Below are positions 35,667 to 44,278 of a DNA stretch of 45,889 bases, piece by piece. The stretch covers positions 1 through 45,889 of the forward strand of contig DHDF01000112.1 of NCBI GenBank assembly GCA_002399225.1, read 5' to 3'. The notes below the pieces were generated by a model. It was not told the origin of the DNA. It did no database searches and saw nothing but the letters and a program-made list of their open reading frames with translations. Each line of letters opens with the position of its first letter. Positions within the stretch are counted from its first letter, which is position 1. The position numbers were made by a program, and so were the translations under genes. The stretch is from a bacterium UBA4883 (lineage in GTDB: Bacteria > Bacillota > Clostridia > Oscillospirales > Acutalibacteraceae).

Positions 35667-37074
35667 CTCTGTGTTCCGGCAGACACGGGGTCTGCTGCTT
35701 TGGCAAAAATACAGTAAACTTGGTCCCCTGGCCCGGCTCGCTTTCCACCCGGATTGTTCCCCGGTGCCGTTCCACAATCCACTTGACAATGGAAAGCCCC
35801 AGACCGGAGGAAACTCTCCCTCTCGTTCTTGCCCCGTCCGCTTTGTAAAAGCGGTCAAAGATATGTGGAAGATCCTTATTCGAAATGCCGACACCGGTGT
35901 CCGCCACTTCAAGTTCCACCCGGCCTCCCCGATCCCGGCAGGAAATCGAGATGGTCCCGCCCGGCGGCGTATATTTCATGCTGTTGTCGACCATTGCGCG
36001 CAGGGCCTGCTTTAGAAGCGCATGATCCGCGACCAGAAAAACATCCTCCTCAATTACATCCTCCAGCGTATGATCTTCGTCAATCATCCGGGTCTCTTCC
36101 GCGACTTCCCTCGCCGTTTCGGTGACGTTGAACCGCTCGAAATGGACATGCTGGGTATTGCGATCCGCGCGGGCAAGAAACAGCAGACGGTTCACCAGCT
36201 GCTGCATATTGTCGGTTTCCTCAATGATTTTCTGCACGGATTCTTCCAGTACCTCCGGATTTTCACTGCCCCACCGGCGAAGCAGGTTGGCATAGCCGGA
36301 AACAACGGAAAGCGGCGTGCGCAGTTCATGAGAAGCGTCGGACACAAAGCGATTTTGCTTTTCATAAGATTCCTGAATCCGGTCCAGCATTCCGTTGAAC
36401 GTTTCGGCAAGCTCCCGGAATTCATCGTGAGAATCCACCGTGTTGATCCGTTTGCTCAGGTCGTTTGCTGTAATCGAGCGCGCCGTCTGCGTCATATCGT
36501 ACACAGGGCGCAGCATCTTGCGGATCAGCATCCCCCCGAACACGGCAGAAACCAAAAGCAACAGGGCCATTATCGAGACAAACGCACCGCGCGGCAGGCC
36601 GGCAAAGCCCAGATTTTCATTACTGACCACCCGGATCATCCAATGCCGGGACGGCGTGCCGACCCGCCTCACGGTTTCCAGATGCCCGGCCACATTGATG
36701 CTGGAATTCCCATAGGTCGTGACTTCGCCCGTGTCGGTGTTTTTGATTTCAATATACACGCGGTTGGCCTGGGCAAAATTCTCCAGGCTCGTTTCCGTAT
36801 CGTCTTCGAATTTCGGTGCGTGGGAAGCAGAGGAACCGTTCGGGCTCGGCAGTCTCGGCCTTTCGTAGCGCCCGGCTATAAAGGACGCAAGGCGGTCCAG
36901 GCTCTGGGAACGGACGGTATAGGCCGTGTAGGAACTCGTCAGGCCAACCACCACGGCGACCAAAATCAGACTGAATAAAAGTGTATAAATCGCCGCGGTT
37001 TTAAAAGCAAATGGGATTCGGATCTCTTTTGCCCCGGCACCGCGGCGATAAGAAAGTTTTAATTTAAGTTTCAT
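35653..37074 (-). CDS. Membrane sensor histidine kinase
   Basis: A 473-residue kinase. Membrane helices lie at about 23-50 and 165-190, enclosing an external sensor of about 115 residues. HAMP follows, then DHp with the phosphoacceptor FVSDASHELRTPLSVVSG, then the ATPase motifs N (ALRAMVDNSMKYTPPGG), G1 (VADTGVGI), F (FDRFYK) and G2 (GLGLSIVKWIVERH). It autophosphorylates and passes phosphate to the response regulator encoded immediately upstream. Its ATG lies within the regulator's last codons (11-base overlap), so translation is coupled. The signal is unknown. The external domain shows no motif I recognise. Confidence 0.93.
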   Translation of the reverse strand: MKLKLKLSYRRGAGAKEIRIPFAFKTAAIYTLLFSLILVAVVVGLTSSYTAYTVRSQSLDRLASFIAGRYERPRLPSPNGSSASHAPKFEDDTETSLENFAQANRVYIEIKNTDTGEVTTYGNSSINVAGHLETVRRVGTPSRHWMIRVVSNENLGFAGLPRGAFVSIMALLLLVSAVFGGMLIRKMLRPVYDMTQTARSITANDLSKRINTVDSHDEFRELAETFNGMLDRIQESYEKQNRFVSDASHELRTPLSVVSGYANLLRRWGSENPEVLEESVQKIIEETDNMQQLVNRLLFLARADRNTQHVHFERFNVTETAREVAEETRMIDEDHTLEDVIEEDVFLVADHALLKQALRAMVDNSMKYTPPGGTISISCRDRGGRVELEVADTGVGISNKDLPHIFDRFYKADGARTRGRVSSGLGLSIVKWIVERHRGTIRVESEPGQGTKFTVFLPKQQTPCLPEHREAGP

Positions 37075-37756
37075 AGGTTTTAATAATATAGCCCACGCCA
37101 CGGATGGTGCGGATCAGCTCCACATGGAACCGATAATCGATTTTACTGCGGAGATAGCGAATATAGACATCCACCAGATTGGTCTCCCCGCTGAAATCGT
37201 ATTCCCATACTTTTTCCATCAGCTGGTCGCGGGAACAGACGATGTCATGATTTTCCATCAGATAATACAGGAGGTCGAATTCCCGCTTGGTCAGCTGGAC
37301 CGGCTGCCCGTCATAGCTGACCTCCCGGGTGGAGCGGTCAGCCGTCAGCAGGCCGATCGTAACGGCCTGTTTTCTGTCTCTGCCGGCAGTCCCGTTCTTT
37401 TTCAGCGCCGCGCGCATGCGGGCAAGCAGTTCTTCAATGGCAAACGGCTTGGTCAGATAATCGTCCGCGCCATCGTCAAGCCCCTGCACCTTGTCGCTGA
37501 CGGCGTCTTTTGCGGTCAGCATGATGACCGGCGTGTCCGACACCAGACGAAGCTTTTGCAGCACTTCCATTCCGTCAAGCCCGGGCAGCATAACATCAAG
37601 CAGGATCAGGTCAAATTTTTCCTCCGTCGCCCGCCGCAGTCCGTTCAGACCGTCATATTCTTTTTCAACCAAGTATCCTTCGTGCTCCAGCTCCAATTGA
37701 AGAAAGCGCACGCTGTTCCGGTCGTCGTCGATAATCAGGACCTTGTTCCGAGCCAC
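37064..37756 (-). CDS. OmpR/PhoB-family response regulator
   Basis: A 230-residue regulator. The receiver domain (1-120) shows the acidic pair IIDDD, the phosphorylated aspartate in LILLDVMLPG, the Thr in VIMLTAKD and the Lys in YLTKPF. The winged-helix domain (130-230) has LTKREFDLLYYLMENHDIVCSRDQLMEKVW and VRTIRGVGYII-type ends. It starts at GTG (37754-37756) right after GGGGGAGA. It partners the overlapping kinase. Regulon unknown; the lytic transglycosylase and the MMPL operon are neighbours but have separate promoters. Confidence 0.95.
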   Translation of the reverse strand: MARNKVLIIDDDRNSVRFLQLELEHEGYLVEKEYDGLNGLRRATEEKFDLILLDVMLPGLDGMEVLQKLRLVSDTPVIMLTAKDAVSDKVQGLDDGADDYLTKPFAIEELLARMRAALKKNGTAGRDRKQAVTIGLLTADRSTREVSYDGQPVQLTKREFDLLYYLMENHDIVCSRDQLMEKVWEYDFSGETNLVDVYIRYLRSKIDYRFHVELIRTIRGVGYIIKTYET

Positions 37757-37794
37757 TGATCTCCCCCGCTTTCCAAGTCTTTGGTTCTTTTTTT

Positions 37795-37800
37795 AGTATA
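37795..37800 (-). promoter_or_regulatory. Possible -10 of the two-component operon
   Basis: TATACT preceded by TG lies on the minus strand about 40 bases before the GTG start. No convincing -35 is seen. Confidence 0.3.
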
Positions 37801-37839
37801 CATGGAATTTATGAGGAAGATTTAAAACGATTATGAAAA

Positions 37840-38553
37840 TCAAATGAGAAAAGGGCTCTGCATTTCCCGCTCGCCGCCGATCGGCAAAGAAAGGGCGCGT
37901 TCCGCGATCTGCTGCGCGAACAGTTCAAGAAATTTACCGTAATCTTCCTGCGTAAAGGAAACCGCCAGCGGCGCGAGGGTGTCCCCGATTACGGCGCTCC
38001 CAGACGCCACACCACCGGTTTCCGCGCCGCAGGATGTCCCCGCCGAATCGGGCACCGAAAGATTTCCGCCCGCATAGGAGAGGACGCGCTTCACATAATT
38101 CTGTGTTTCCGGGAAAGGCGGCACTCCGCCGTACCTGGCCACGCTGCCGCTGCCCGCGTTGTAAGCCGCAAGCGCCAGTTTCGCATCGCCGCCGTACCGG
38201 CTGAGCAGGGATCCGAGGTACTTTGCCCCGCCCATAATATTCTGCTCCGGGTCCAACGGGTCTGTCACGCCGAGAGACTTCGCCGTCGACGGCATCAGCT
38301 GCATGACGCCTTGTGCGCCGCAGCGGGAAACTGCGTCCGCCCGAAACCCCGATTCTGCCTTTGCGACTGCGCGGAGAAGATTTTCAGGCACACCATAAGT
38401 TTGTGCGGCACGCGCAAAAATCCCGTTCAGATCCTGCCCGCCGCTTTTGGAAATCGCCTGTTTCAGCGCCGTGGAAAAGCTTCCCGCCTTAACACCCGCC
38501 CGCGCTGTCTGTACAGACGGCTGAACTGCGCCGGAAACCGCTTCGATCCGCAT
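37840..38553 (-). CDS. Lytic transglycosylase (SLT domain)
   Basis: A 237-residue protein with a C-terminal half-type SLT fold at about residues 45-160. The catalytic glutamate is in AVAKAESGF, followed by GAQGVMQLMPSTAKSLGV, NIMGGAKYLGSLLSRYGG and LALAAYNAGSGSV. It cleaves peptidoglycan glycan strands to anhydro-products. The start at 38551-38553 has GAGGAGG eight bases upstream. A longer frame to 38622 would put the ribosome site inside the gene. There is no signal peptide, unusual for a wall enzyme, but seen in flagellum- and prophage-associated members delivered by other routes. The flagellin in the window fits the first idea only loosely. Confidence 0.88.
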   Translation of the reverse strand: MRIEAVSGAVQPSVQTARAGVKAGSFSTALKQAISKSGGQDLNGIFARAAQTYGVPENLLRAVAKAESGFRADAVSRCGAQGVMQLMPSTAKSLGVTDPLDPEQNIMGGAKYLGSLLSRYGGDAKLALAAYNAGSGSVARYGGVPPFPETQNYVKRVLSYAGGNLSVPDSAGTSCGAETGGVASGSAVIGDTLAPLAVSFTQEDYGKFLELFAQQIAERALSLPIGGEREMQSPFLI

Positions 38554-38593
38554 AAATAAGGCCTCCTCTTTTCGTTGTCCTTTTATAATTCTT

Positions 38594-38622
38594 ATCATAA
38601 CCGAATTCCGCCCTAAAATCAA
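38594..38622 (-). promoter_or_regulatory. Sigma-A promoter of lytic transglycosylase
   Basis: TTGATT (38622-38617) and TATGAT (38599-38594) are 17 bases apart on the minus strand. Confidence 0.6.
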
Positions 38623-38713
38623 TCATAAAACAACATCTTTTTTCACGCCGTCACCCAAAGTGCAACGTTTTCATAGTATGGGGGCAGACAATCGCTGCGG
38701 GAGGGAACAGAAA

Positions 38714-39577
38714 ATGTCATTTGGGATTGCGCTGGCCGGCGGAGGTATCCGGGGTGCGGCGCATGTGGGGGTGCTGCTGGCTCTGGAGGAATATGGCCTG
38801 AAGCCGGAATCCATTGCGGGAACCAGCGCCGGCGGAATTGTGGCGGGACTTTACGCCGCCGGATTTTCCGCGGAACAGATGAAAAAAATGGTCCTGAAAT
38901 TTTCCGGCGGCGGCGCTTCGTTTGTCGACCCGGACTTTTCCGGTCTGGCCTCTCTGCTCCCCAGCCTGCTGTTCCGAAAGACTTCCGCCGTCTCCGGGCT
39001 GCTGAAGGGGAACCGTCTGGAACAGTATTTTTTCCGTCTGACCGGCGGTCAGCTTCTTTCGGAATCCGGTATGCGGGTGGTGATCCCCAGCGTGGATCTC
39101 TGCTCCGGCGACACCATCGCCTGCACCAACACCCTGTGCGGAGTGCATCCGCTCCGCCGGGTGCGATGGACGGACCGGCTGCGCTTTTCGGAGGCAATGC
39201 GGGCCACTTCTTCGCTGCCTGCCATCTTCCGTCCAAAAATTATCGACCGCATGTGCCTCGTGGACGGCGGCGTGACGGATGTCCTGCCGGTTGATCTGCT
39301 GACTGCGGCCGGGGAGCGGAATGTTCTCGCGGTGGATGTCTCAGAAAGCTATAAAATGCCGGAAAACTTCAGCCTGGTCGAAGTTGCTTCGCACTCTCTT
39401 TCGATTATGGAGACCCGTTTGCGGGAATATGTGACGCGTGGGGAAAAGATGCTGCTGGAACCGGACCTTCCGGAAACAGACGGGGTCCTGAACTTAAAGC
39501 AGATGCCCATGTGCCTGGAAGCGGGGTACCGCTCCGCCAAAAGGGCTATGCCGCGTCTGCGGAGCTTGTTCGCATAA
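38714..39577 (+). CDS. Patatin-like phospholipase / serine esterase
   Basis: A 287-residue patatin-fold hydrolase. The oxyanion motif GGGIRG is at residues 9-14, the nucleophile serine in GTSAG at 36-40, and the catalytic aspartate in VDGGVTDVLP near 185. It lacks a signal peptide or membrane segment and belongs to the RssA/YchK-like bacterial group, acting on acyl lipids in the cytoplasm or at the membrane. The ATG at 38714 has GGAGGG eight bases before it; an ATG 18 codons earlier is less well placed. It is flanked by a long bidirectional terminator. Confidence 0.9.
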   Translation: MSFGIALAGGGIRGAAHVGVLLALEEYGLKPESIAGTSAGGIVAGLYAAGFSAEQMKKMVLKFSGGGASFVDPDFSGLASLLPSLLFRKTSAVSGLLKGNRLEQYFFRLTGGQLLSESGMRVVIPSVDLCSGDTIACTNTLCGVHPLRRVRWTDRLRFSEAMRATSSLPAIFRPKIIDRMCLVDGGVTDVLPVDLLTAAGERNVLAVDVSESYKMPENFSLVEVASHSLSIMETRLREYVTRGEKMLLEPDLPETDGVLNLKQMPMCLEAGYRSAKRAMPRLRSLFA

Positions 39578-39581
39578 ATAA

Positions 39582-39626
39582 AAAGCGCTGTGGGGCGCGG
39601 CCGCTGGCCGCGCCCCACAGCGCTTT
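39582..39626. terminator. 21-bp perfect stem, bidirectional terminator
   Basis: Arms 39582-39602 and 39606-39626 are perfectly complementary with a three-base loop. The outer AAAGCGC/GCGCTTT gives an A run on one side and TTT on the other, between convergent patatin and trxB genes. Confidence 0.88.
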
Positions 39627-39636
39627 GACAAAGCTT

Positions 39637-40563
39637 TTAAGTCCGATTTGGCTGCCTTTGCAGGTACAGCAGGGCAGCGTGTGCGGCATTTGCACCGTCC
39701 GAAACTGCCGTGACGATCTGGTACAGCGCCTTTTTTCGCAGATCCCCCGCGACGAACACGCCGGGAAGCGCCGTTTCACAGGTTTCCGGCGCCTCGACAA
39801 AGCCGTCCTTCAGCGGGAGAAGCCCCTGCAGGAGCTTGGTATTGGGTTCCACGCCGACTGCCACAAAGACGCCTTCCACATCCAAGATCTTCTGTTCCCC
39901 GCTGTTCCGCTCTTTTAGGACAAGGTGTTCCACTTTTTGCCCGCCCTGAATTTCCTGCGGCAGGTATGGATGCACAAACTCAAGATTGCCGCAAGTTTTC
40001 GCCTGCCTGATCAAATGATCCATCGCACGGAGCTGATCTCTGCGGTGTACGAGGAACACTTTTCCGCACAGGGCAGAAAGGCCGATGGCATCCCCAAGCG
40101 CGGTATTGCCGCCGCCGATGACCGCGACCGTCTTGTTCCTGAAAAAATTGCCGTCGCAGGTTGCACAGTAAGAGACCCCGCGGCCCGTAAATTCCTTTTC
40201 GCCCGGAATTCCCAGTTTTCTGCGTTCCGACCCCTGCGCCAGGATGACGGTCCTCGCCTGATATTCTCGTTCTTCCGTTTTCACGGTCTTGACAGGGCCG
40301 GAAAGTTCCATCGCCTCGGCGCTTTCTTCCAAGAGTTCCGCCCCGACGGACTTGGCATGCTCCGAAAGTCTCTGCGCCAGATCAGACCCATAAATCATCG
40401 GAAAGCCCGGGTAATTGTCCACCACATCGGTGTATGCTACCTGACCGCCTCGCGCGGGCCCCGTCAGAAGAACGGTGGAAAGCCCCGCGCGCACCGCGTA
40501 AATTGCGGCGGTCATTCCCGCAGGCCCGCCGCCCGAAATCAATACGTCATACAACGGTTTCAC
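39637..40563 (-). CDS. trxB: Thioredoxin reductase (NAD(P)H-dependent)
   Basis: A 308-residue low-molecular-weight flavoprotein. The FAD site ISGGGPAGMTAAIYA is at 9-23, the redox pair CATC at 133-136, the nucleotide site VIGGGNTALGDAI at about 148-160, and GVFVAGDLRKKALYQIVTAVSDGANAA near the end. It transfers electrons from NADPH to thioredoxin or a similar acceptor. It starts at GTG (40561-40563). The peroxidase gene lies 45 bases upstream on the same strand, so reductase and peroxidase form a thiol-based peroxide defence unit. Confidence 0.93.
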   Translation of the reverse strand: MKPLYDVLISGGGPAGMTAAIYAVRAGLSTVLLTGPARGGQVAYTDVVDNYPGFPMIYGSDLAQRLSEHAKSVGAELLEESAEAMELSGPVKTVKTEEREYQARTVILAQGSERRKLGIPGEKEFTGRGVSYCATCDGNFFRNKTVAVIGGGNTALGDAIGLSALCGKVFLVHRRDQLRAMDHLIRQAKTCGNLEFVHPYLPQEIQGGQKVEHLVLKERNSGEQKILDVEGVFVAVGVEPNTKLLQGLLPLKDGFVEAPETCETALPGVFVAGDLRKKALYQIVTAVSDGANAAHAALLYLQRQPNRT

Positions 40564-40608
40564 CCCACTCTCACATCAGTTTTCGTTTCTTCCGTCTCAG
40601 TGCCGGCC

Positions 40609-41154
40609 TTACAGCGCGGCTTTTACTTTGGCATCCAGCTCTTCCGGAGTCACAGTCGGTTCAAACCTGCGAACGCTTTCTCCATCCCTGCCGACCAGGA
40701 ATTTGGTGAAGTTCCACTTGATGCCGTCCCCGGTCAGATTGTCCGGATAATGTTCTTGAATGACGCCATAAATCGTTTTCCCCATTTCTTTGTCGAGTTC
40801 AAATTTCTGGAACGGTGCCTTCTTCTTCAGCCAGGTGTAAAGTGAAGCAGCTTGCGGGCCGTTGACGTCGATTTTTGAGAAAAGCGGGAAGGTCACGCCG
40901 TAATTCATTTTGCAGAACGAAGAAATTTCCTGGTTGCTGCCCGGATCCTGCTCCAGGAACTGATTGCACGGAAAACCGAGAATGACAAATCCCTGCTCCT
41001 TGTACTTCTGGTAAAGTTTTTCCAGACCCTCATACTGCGGTGTAAAACCGCACTTGCTTGCGGTATTGACTACCAGCACCAGTTTTCCCTTGTAATCAGA
41101 TAGAGAAACTTCTTCCCCTTTGATGTTTTTCATTTTAAAATCGTACAGGCTCAT
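40609..41154 (-). CDS. Glutathione peroxidase family (thioredoxin-dependent peroxidase)
   Basis: A 181-residue GPx-fold peroxidase with the tetrad visible: Cys35 in NTASKCGFTPQY replacing selenocysteine, Gln65 in GFPCNQF, and Trp-Asn in IKWNFTKFLV. Bacterial Cys-type members usually take electrons from thioredoxin rather than glutathione, which suits the adjoining trxB. It reduces hydrogen or lipid peroxides in the cytoplasm. AAAGG lies ten bases before the ATG. It is the first gene of the pair. Confidence 0.93.
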   Translation of the reverse strand: MSLYDFKMKNIKGEEVSLSDYKGKLVLVVNTASKCGFTPQYEGLEKLYQKYKEQGFVILGFPCNQFLEQDPGSNQEISSFCKMNYGVTFPLFSKIDVNGPQAASLYTWLKKKAPFQKFELDKEMGKTIYGVIQEHYPDNLTGDGIKWNFTKFLVGRDGESVRRFEPTVTPEELDAKVKAAL

Positions 41155-41224
41155 GTTACTTCGACCTTTCTTCCTATAAAATTTTTGGTTTGCAGATTTT
41201 TTGTTTTCCTTGTCTCTGTGTTAC

Positions 41225-41253
41225 ACTATAGCATGGATTGAAGCGCTTGTAAA
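41225..41253 (-). promoter_or_regulatory. Sigma-A promoter of peroxidase-reductase operon
   Basis: TTTACA (41253-41248) and TATAGT (41230-41225) are 17 bases apart, with an extended TGC before the -10. The leader is about 65 bases. Confidence 0.7.
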
Positions 41254-41268
41254 TAGTAATAATTATTG
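41254..41268 (-). promoter_or_regulatory. PerR-like box abutting the -35
   Basis: TAGTAATAATTATTG agrees at 10 of 14 fixed positions with the PerR/Fur-type box TTATAAT-N-ATTATAA, with a perfect core. It touches the -35 of the peroxide-defence operon. Confidence 0.4.
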
Positions 41269-41376
41269 TTTTTAATTTATTCATATTTGGGGTTTGTGTC
41301 CCGGTTTCTTGCCGGGCGGATTTTTTAATAAATTATTTCTATTCTATGACTTTTCTATGACTTTTTTTACATTTTG

Positions 41377-41385
41377 TGCTATAAT
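41377..41385 (+). promoter_or_regulatory. Extended -10 promoter of the sodium symporter operon
   Basis: TGCTATAAT lies 58 bases before the ATG at 41444. ATGACTTTT repeats occur at 41346, 41357 and 41384 around it. Confidence 0.6.
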
Positions 41386-41443
41386 GACTTTTTAATGTAA
41401 GTTTTTTTATTGCATGAAATTATTTGGAGAAGGGGGAACAAAA

Positions 41444-42949
41444 ATGGATCGAGAACAATGGGGTTCCAGATGGGGGTTTGTACTGGCGGCGGTCGGCTCT
41501 GCAATCGGACTCGGCAATATTTGGCGATTTCCTTATGTTGCTTATAAAAATGGAGGCGGAGCTTTTCTAATTCCTTACATTTTTGCTCTTTTAACCACGG
41601 GGCTATCCTTTGTTGCGCTGGAGTTTGTCATTGGGAAAAAGTACCGCGGTTCCGCGCCTCTGTCATATTTTCGGATTAACCGACACATGGAATTCGTCGG
41701 TTGGTGGCAGTTTGCCATCAGTTTCGTTATCATGACTTATTATGCTGTCATTCTGGGCTGGGCTTTGAGTTACATCGGATTTTCCTCAACGCTGGCGTGG
41801 GGGAAAAACACAAAAGATTTTCTTTTCAATTCTTACCTAAATGTTCTGCCGAATGCTTCGGTGTCAAACTTTGGGGGAGTTGTGTGGAGAGCGCTGATTC
41901 CCTTGTTGGTCGTCTGGCTGGTAACGCTGGCCATCTCCTTCCGCGGTGTGAAAAAGGGGATTGAAAAGGTCAGCAAAATCGCCATACCGGCTTTGGTGTC
42001 TCTGTTTCTGATCTTCGTCATCCGTGCTGTTACGCTGCCGGGCTCCAGTCTTGGCCTGAATGCCTTTTTTCAGCCTCAATGGAATCAATTTCTGAATCCG
42101 GAAATCTGGAAAGCGGCTTATTCCCAGATTTTCTACAGCCTCTCTCTCGCCATGGGCATTATGATCACTTACAGCAGCTACCTTCCGGAAAAAACCGATA
42201 CCACAAACAACGCATTTATTGCGGCGTTTTCAAACTCGGGCTTTGAGCTGCTGGCCGGCTTTGGTATTTTCGCTGCGTTAGGCTTTATGGCCACCAACTC
42301 CGGCGTTGCGGTCAAGGATCTCGCCGCCGGCGGAATCGGCCTTGCTTTCGTCGTTCTTCCGCAGATCATCAACCAGCTTCCGTTTCCACAGTTTTTCGGC
42401 GTCGTCTTCTTTGTCTGCCTGCTGATTGCAGGCATCACTTCCCTGATTTCGCTTGTGGAAGTCTGCGTTTCTGCCGCGATAGAAAAATTTGGCTGGAGCC
42501 GTCACCGCTCCGTCATGATCATTGGCGGGCTGGCTACACTGGTTTCCGTCGCATATACTACGCGCGGCGGCATGTATTTACTGGATGTTGTGGATAACTT
42601 CGTCAACGGGTTCGGCGTGCTTCCGTCCGCAGTCTTCGAGATCGTTTTGATCCTCTGGGCATTCCATCAGATGAAACCCTTGATGGAAGAAGCAAACCGG
42701 TATTCGCAGATCCGGCTCGGCAATTATTTTAAAATTTCTCTCGGGCTCATCACGCCCGTTATGCTGGTGGTCATTCTCATCAGCTCTCTGATCACCAATA
42801 TCACCACCGTGTACGGCGGATATCCGTCGAACTTCGTCGGTTTGTTCGGCTGGGGCATGGTGATTCTGATGCTGGTGTTTGCAGTTCTGATTCCTCATAT
42901 GCCTTGGAAATGCAACACTTCTCTGACTCAAAAGGAGGAAGAAAAATGA
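41444..42949 (+). CDS. Neurotransmitter:sodium symporter family transporter
   Basis: A 501-residue transporter of the SNF/NSS family with about eleven or twelve membrane helices. The unwound first helix reads GFVLAAVGSAIGLGNIWRFPY, the sodium/substrate site, followed by NGGGAFLIPY. Central YSQIFYSLSLAMGIMITYSSYLP also matches. These import amino acids with Na+. AAGGGGG lies seven bases before the ATG at 41444; an upstream ATG at 41414 is poorly placed. Its stop overlaps the start of a 31-residue hydrophobic protein, as in methionine/alanine importers of the MetP type. The substrate is therefore probably a neutral amino acid. Confidence 0.93.
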   Translation: MDREQWGSRWGFVLAAVGSAIGLGNIWRFPYVAYKNGGGAFLIPYIFALLTTGLSFVALEFVIGKKYRGSAPLSYFRINRHMEFVGWWQFAISFVIMTYYAVILGWALSYIGFSSTLAWGKNTKDFLFNSYLNVLPNASVSNFGGVVWRALIPLLVVWLVTLAISFRGVKKGIEKVSKIAIPALVSLFLIFVIRAVTLPGSSLGLNAFFQPQWNQFLNPEIWKAAYSQIFYSLSLAMGIMITYSSYLPEKTDTTNNAFIAAFSNSGFELLAGFGIFAALGFMATNSGVAVKDLAAGGIGLAFVVLPQIINQLPFPQFFGVVFFVCLLIAGITSLISLVEVCVSAAIEKFGWSRHRSVMIIGGLATLVSVAYTTRGGMYLLDVVDNFVNGFGVLPSAVFEIVLILWAFHQMKPLMEEANRYSQIRLGNYFKISLGLITPVMLVVILISSLITNITTVYGGYPSNFVGLFGWGMVILMLVFAVLIPHMPWKCNTSLTQKEEEK

Positions 42950-43041
42950 GTGTTTCTGCAATCGTCATGATGATTGTCGCCATCGGTGTCATCTGGGGAG
43001 GCCTTGTCGTCAGTGTGATTCACGCTGTCCGTCATCCGTAA
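42946..43041 (+). CDS. MetS-like small subunit of NSS transporter (31 residues)
   Basis: A single-helix microprotein: MSVSAIVMMIVAIGVIWGG, then LVVSVIHAVRHP. It has one membrane span and a short basic end, the form of MetS, the small subunit needed by MetP-type NSS importers. ATG overlaps the symporter TGA (ATGA), and AAAAGGAGG lies inside the symporter's last codons. The arrangement makes stoichiometric synthesis likely. Identification rests on size, pattern and position. Confidence 0.85.
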   Translation: MSVSAIVMMIVAIGVIWGGLVVSVIHAVRHP

Positions 43042-43079
43042 TTTAGAAAGGTTTTCCTCGCCGGAAAGGAAATGTTTGC

Positions 43080-44156
43080 ATGGGCCTTCCGAATACAGTG
43101 AATAAACTGTGGCAAATCGCCTGGATTTCTGACCTCGCGGTTCCGCTCGCCATATTTCTTCTGCTTTATTTTCTGCGCGGTCCAATCGTGCGGTGTCTGT
43201 TCCGGCCCGTGCATCGACTGAACGGTGAAAAAGAATGGCCCGGGGAACTGGAACGCAGTTTTCAGCAACCGCTTCGCGCGTTGATCATCGCCTGCGGCAT
43301 TTATGCCGCGCTGTGGATTTCTCCCGCCGTGCCCCATGCGGGCGCCGGCTGGGGAATCTTCGTACGGTGCTTTCGCAGTCTGCTGGTTCTGCTGCTGGCC
43401 TGGGGGCTTTGCCGTTTATGCGGCAGCCGCGAGCTGGCCGGCGGCCTTTTGCTGAAAAAGCTGGAGGTCGACACCGACGGGATTTTGTTCCCTTTCCTTT
43501 CTAAAATTCTTCGGTTTCTCGTTCTGTGCCTGGCTTTTTTGATCATCGCACAGGAATGGGACTACAGTATCAGCGGCCTTCTTGCCGGGCTTGGGCTCGG
43601 CGGGTTGGCTTTTGCCCTCGCCGCACAGGATATGCTCTCCAATCTGTTCGGCGGCTTGGTGATTTTTCTGGACCGGCCGTTTCACCTCGGCGACTGGATT
43701 CAGGCCGGTGACGTCGAGGGAACGGTGGAAGATATCAACTTCCGCAGCGTCAAGGTGCGGACTTTTTCCCAAGCTATGGTCACTGTTCCAAATTCCAAGC
43801 TGGTTGACCGGCCGGTGACCAATTACAGCCGGATGGGAAAGCGCAGGGTCAACTTTACGGTTGGGCTGAAATATGGCACGACGGAGCGGCAGCTCCGTGC
43901 CTGTTCGGACCGGATCCGGGAAATGCTTTTGAAAAATAAGCAAATTGACCCGGAAACCGTGATCGTAACCTTTAGCAACATCGGAAAAAGCAGTCTGGAT
44001 TTAATGCTTTATTTCTTTACCAAAACGACAAACTGGCAAGAATACCTAAATGTGCGTGAGGAAGTTTATTACGGCATCCTGCGGATTCTGGAGGAAGAAA
44101 AGGCGGAAATTGCTTTTCCGACCCGCACCATCCAGGTGGAAAAAGAGACTTCCTAG
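43080..44156 (+). CDS. Small-conductance mechanosensitive channel (MscS family)
   Basis: A 358-residue channel. About four or five membrane helices lie in the first 190 residues. The pore helix and beta domain follow: GLGLGGLAFALAAQDMLSNLFGGLVIFLDRPFHLGDWI, quoted here only as the segment at about 163-200, then EGTVEDINFRSVKVRT and VPNSKLVDRPVTNYSR. It opens under membrane tension to release solutes. GGAAAGGA is the ribosome site. It begins 38 bases after the MetS-like gene and may be co-transcribed. A terminator follows. Confidence 0.93.
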   Translation: MGLPNTVNKLWQIAWISDLAVPLAIFLLLYFLRGPIVRCLFRPVHRLNGEKEWPGELERSFQQPLRALIIACGIYAALWISPAVPHAGAGWGIFVRCFRSLLVLLLAWGLCRLCGSRELAGGLLLKKLEVDTDGILFPFLSKILRFLVLCLAFLIIAQEWDYSISGLLAGLGLGGLAFALAAQDMLSNLFGGLVIFLDRPFHLGDWIQAGDVEGTVEDINFRSVKVRTFSQAMVTVPNSKLVDRPVTNYSRMGKRRVNFTVGLKYGTTERQLRACSDRIREMLLKNKQIDPETVIVTFSNIGKSSLDLMLYFFTKTTNWQEYLNVREEVYYGILRILEEEKAEIAFPTRTIQVEKETS

Positions 44157-44182
44157 CTTTTTCGATTATATCTGTATTTTTT

Positions 44183-44215
44183 GCGGGCCCACCCATTGTG
44201 GCGGCCCGCTTTTTC
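44183..44215 (+). terminator. Terminator after mechanosensitive channel gene
   Basis: Arms GCGGGCC and GGCCCGC with inner CAC/GTG pairing are followed by TTTTTCTTT. Confidence 0.9.
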
Positions 44216-44221
44216 TTTATA

Positions 44222-44250
44222 TTGAAACGATACCGAATTGATGTTATAAT
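44222..44250 (+). promoter_or_regulatory. Sigma-A promoter of AEC transporter gene
   Basis: TTGAAA at 44222-44227 and a perfect TATAAT at 44245-44250 are 17 bases apart, starting right after the terminator. Confidence 0.8.
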
Positions 44251-44278
44251 AAATGCCAAATAAGGGAGAATCTTTTGC

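Noticed and set aside
41291..41326. Riboswitch or T-box before the symporter
   Set aside because: Only a five-base CCCGG/CCGGG stem with a T run is seen, upstream of the promoter, and there is no T-box or known aptamer core.
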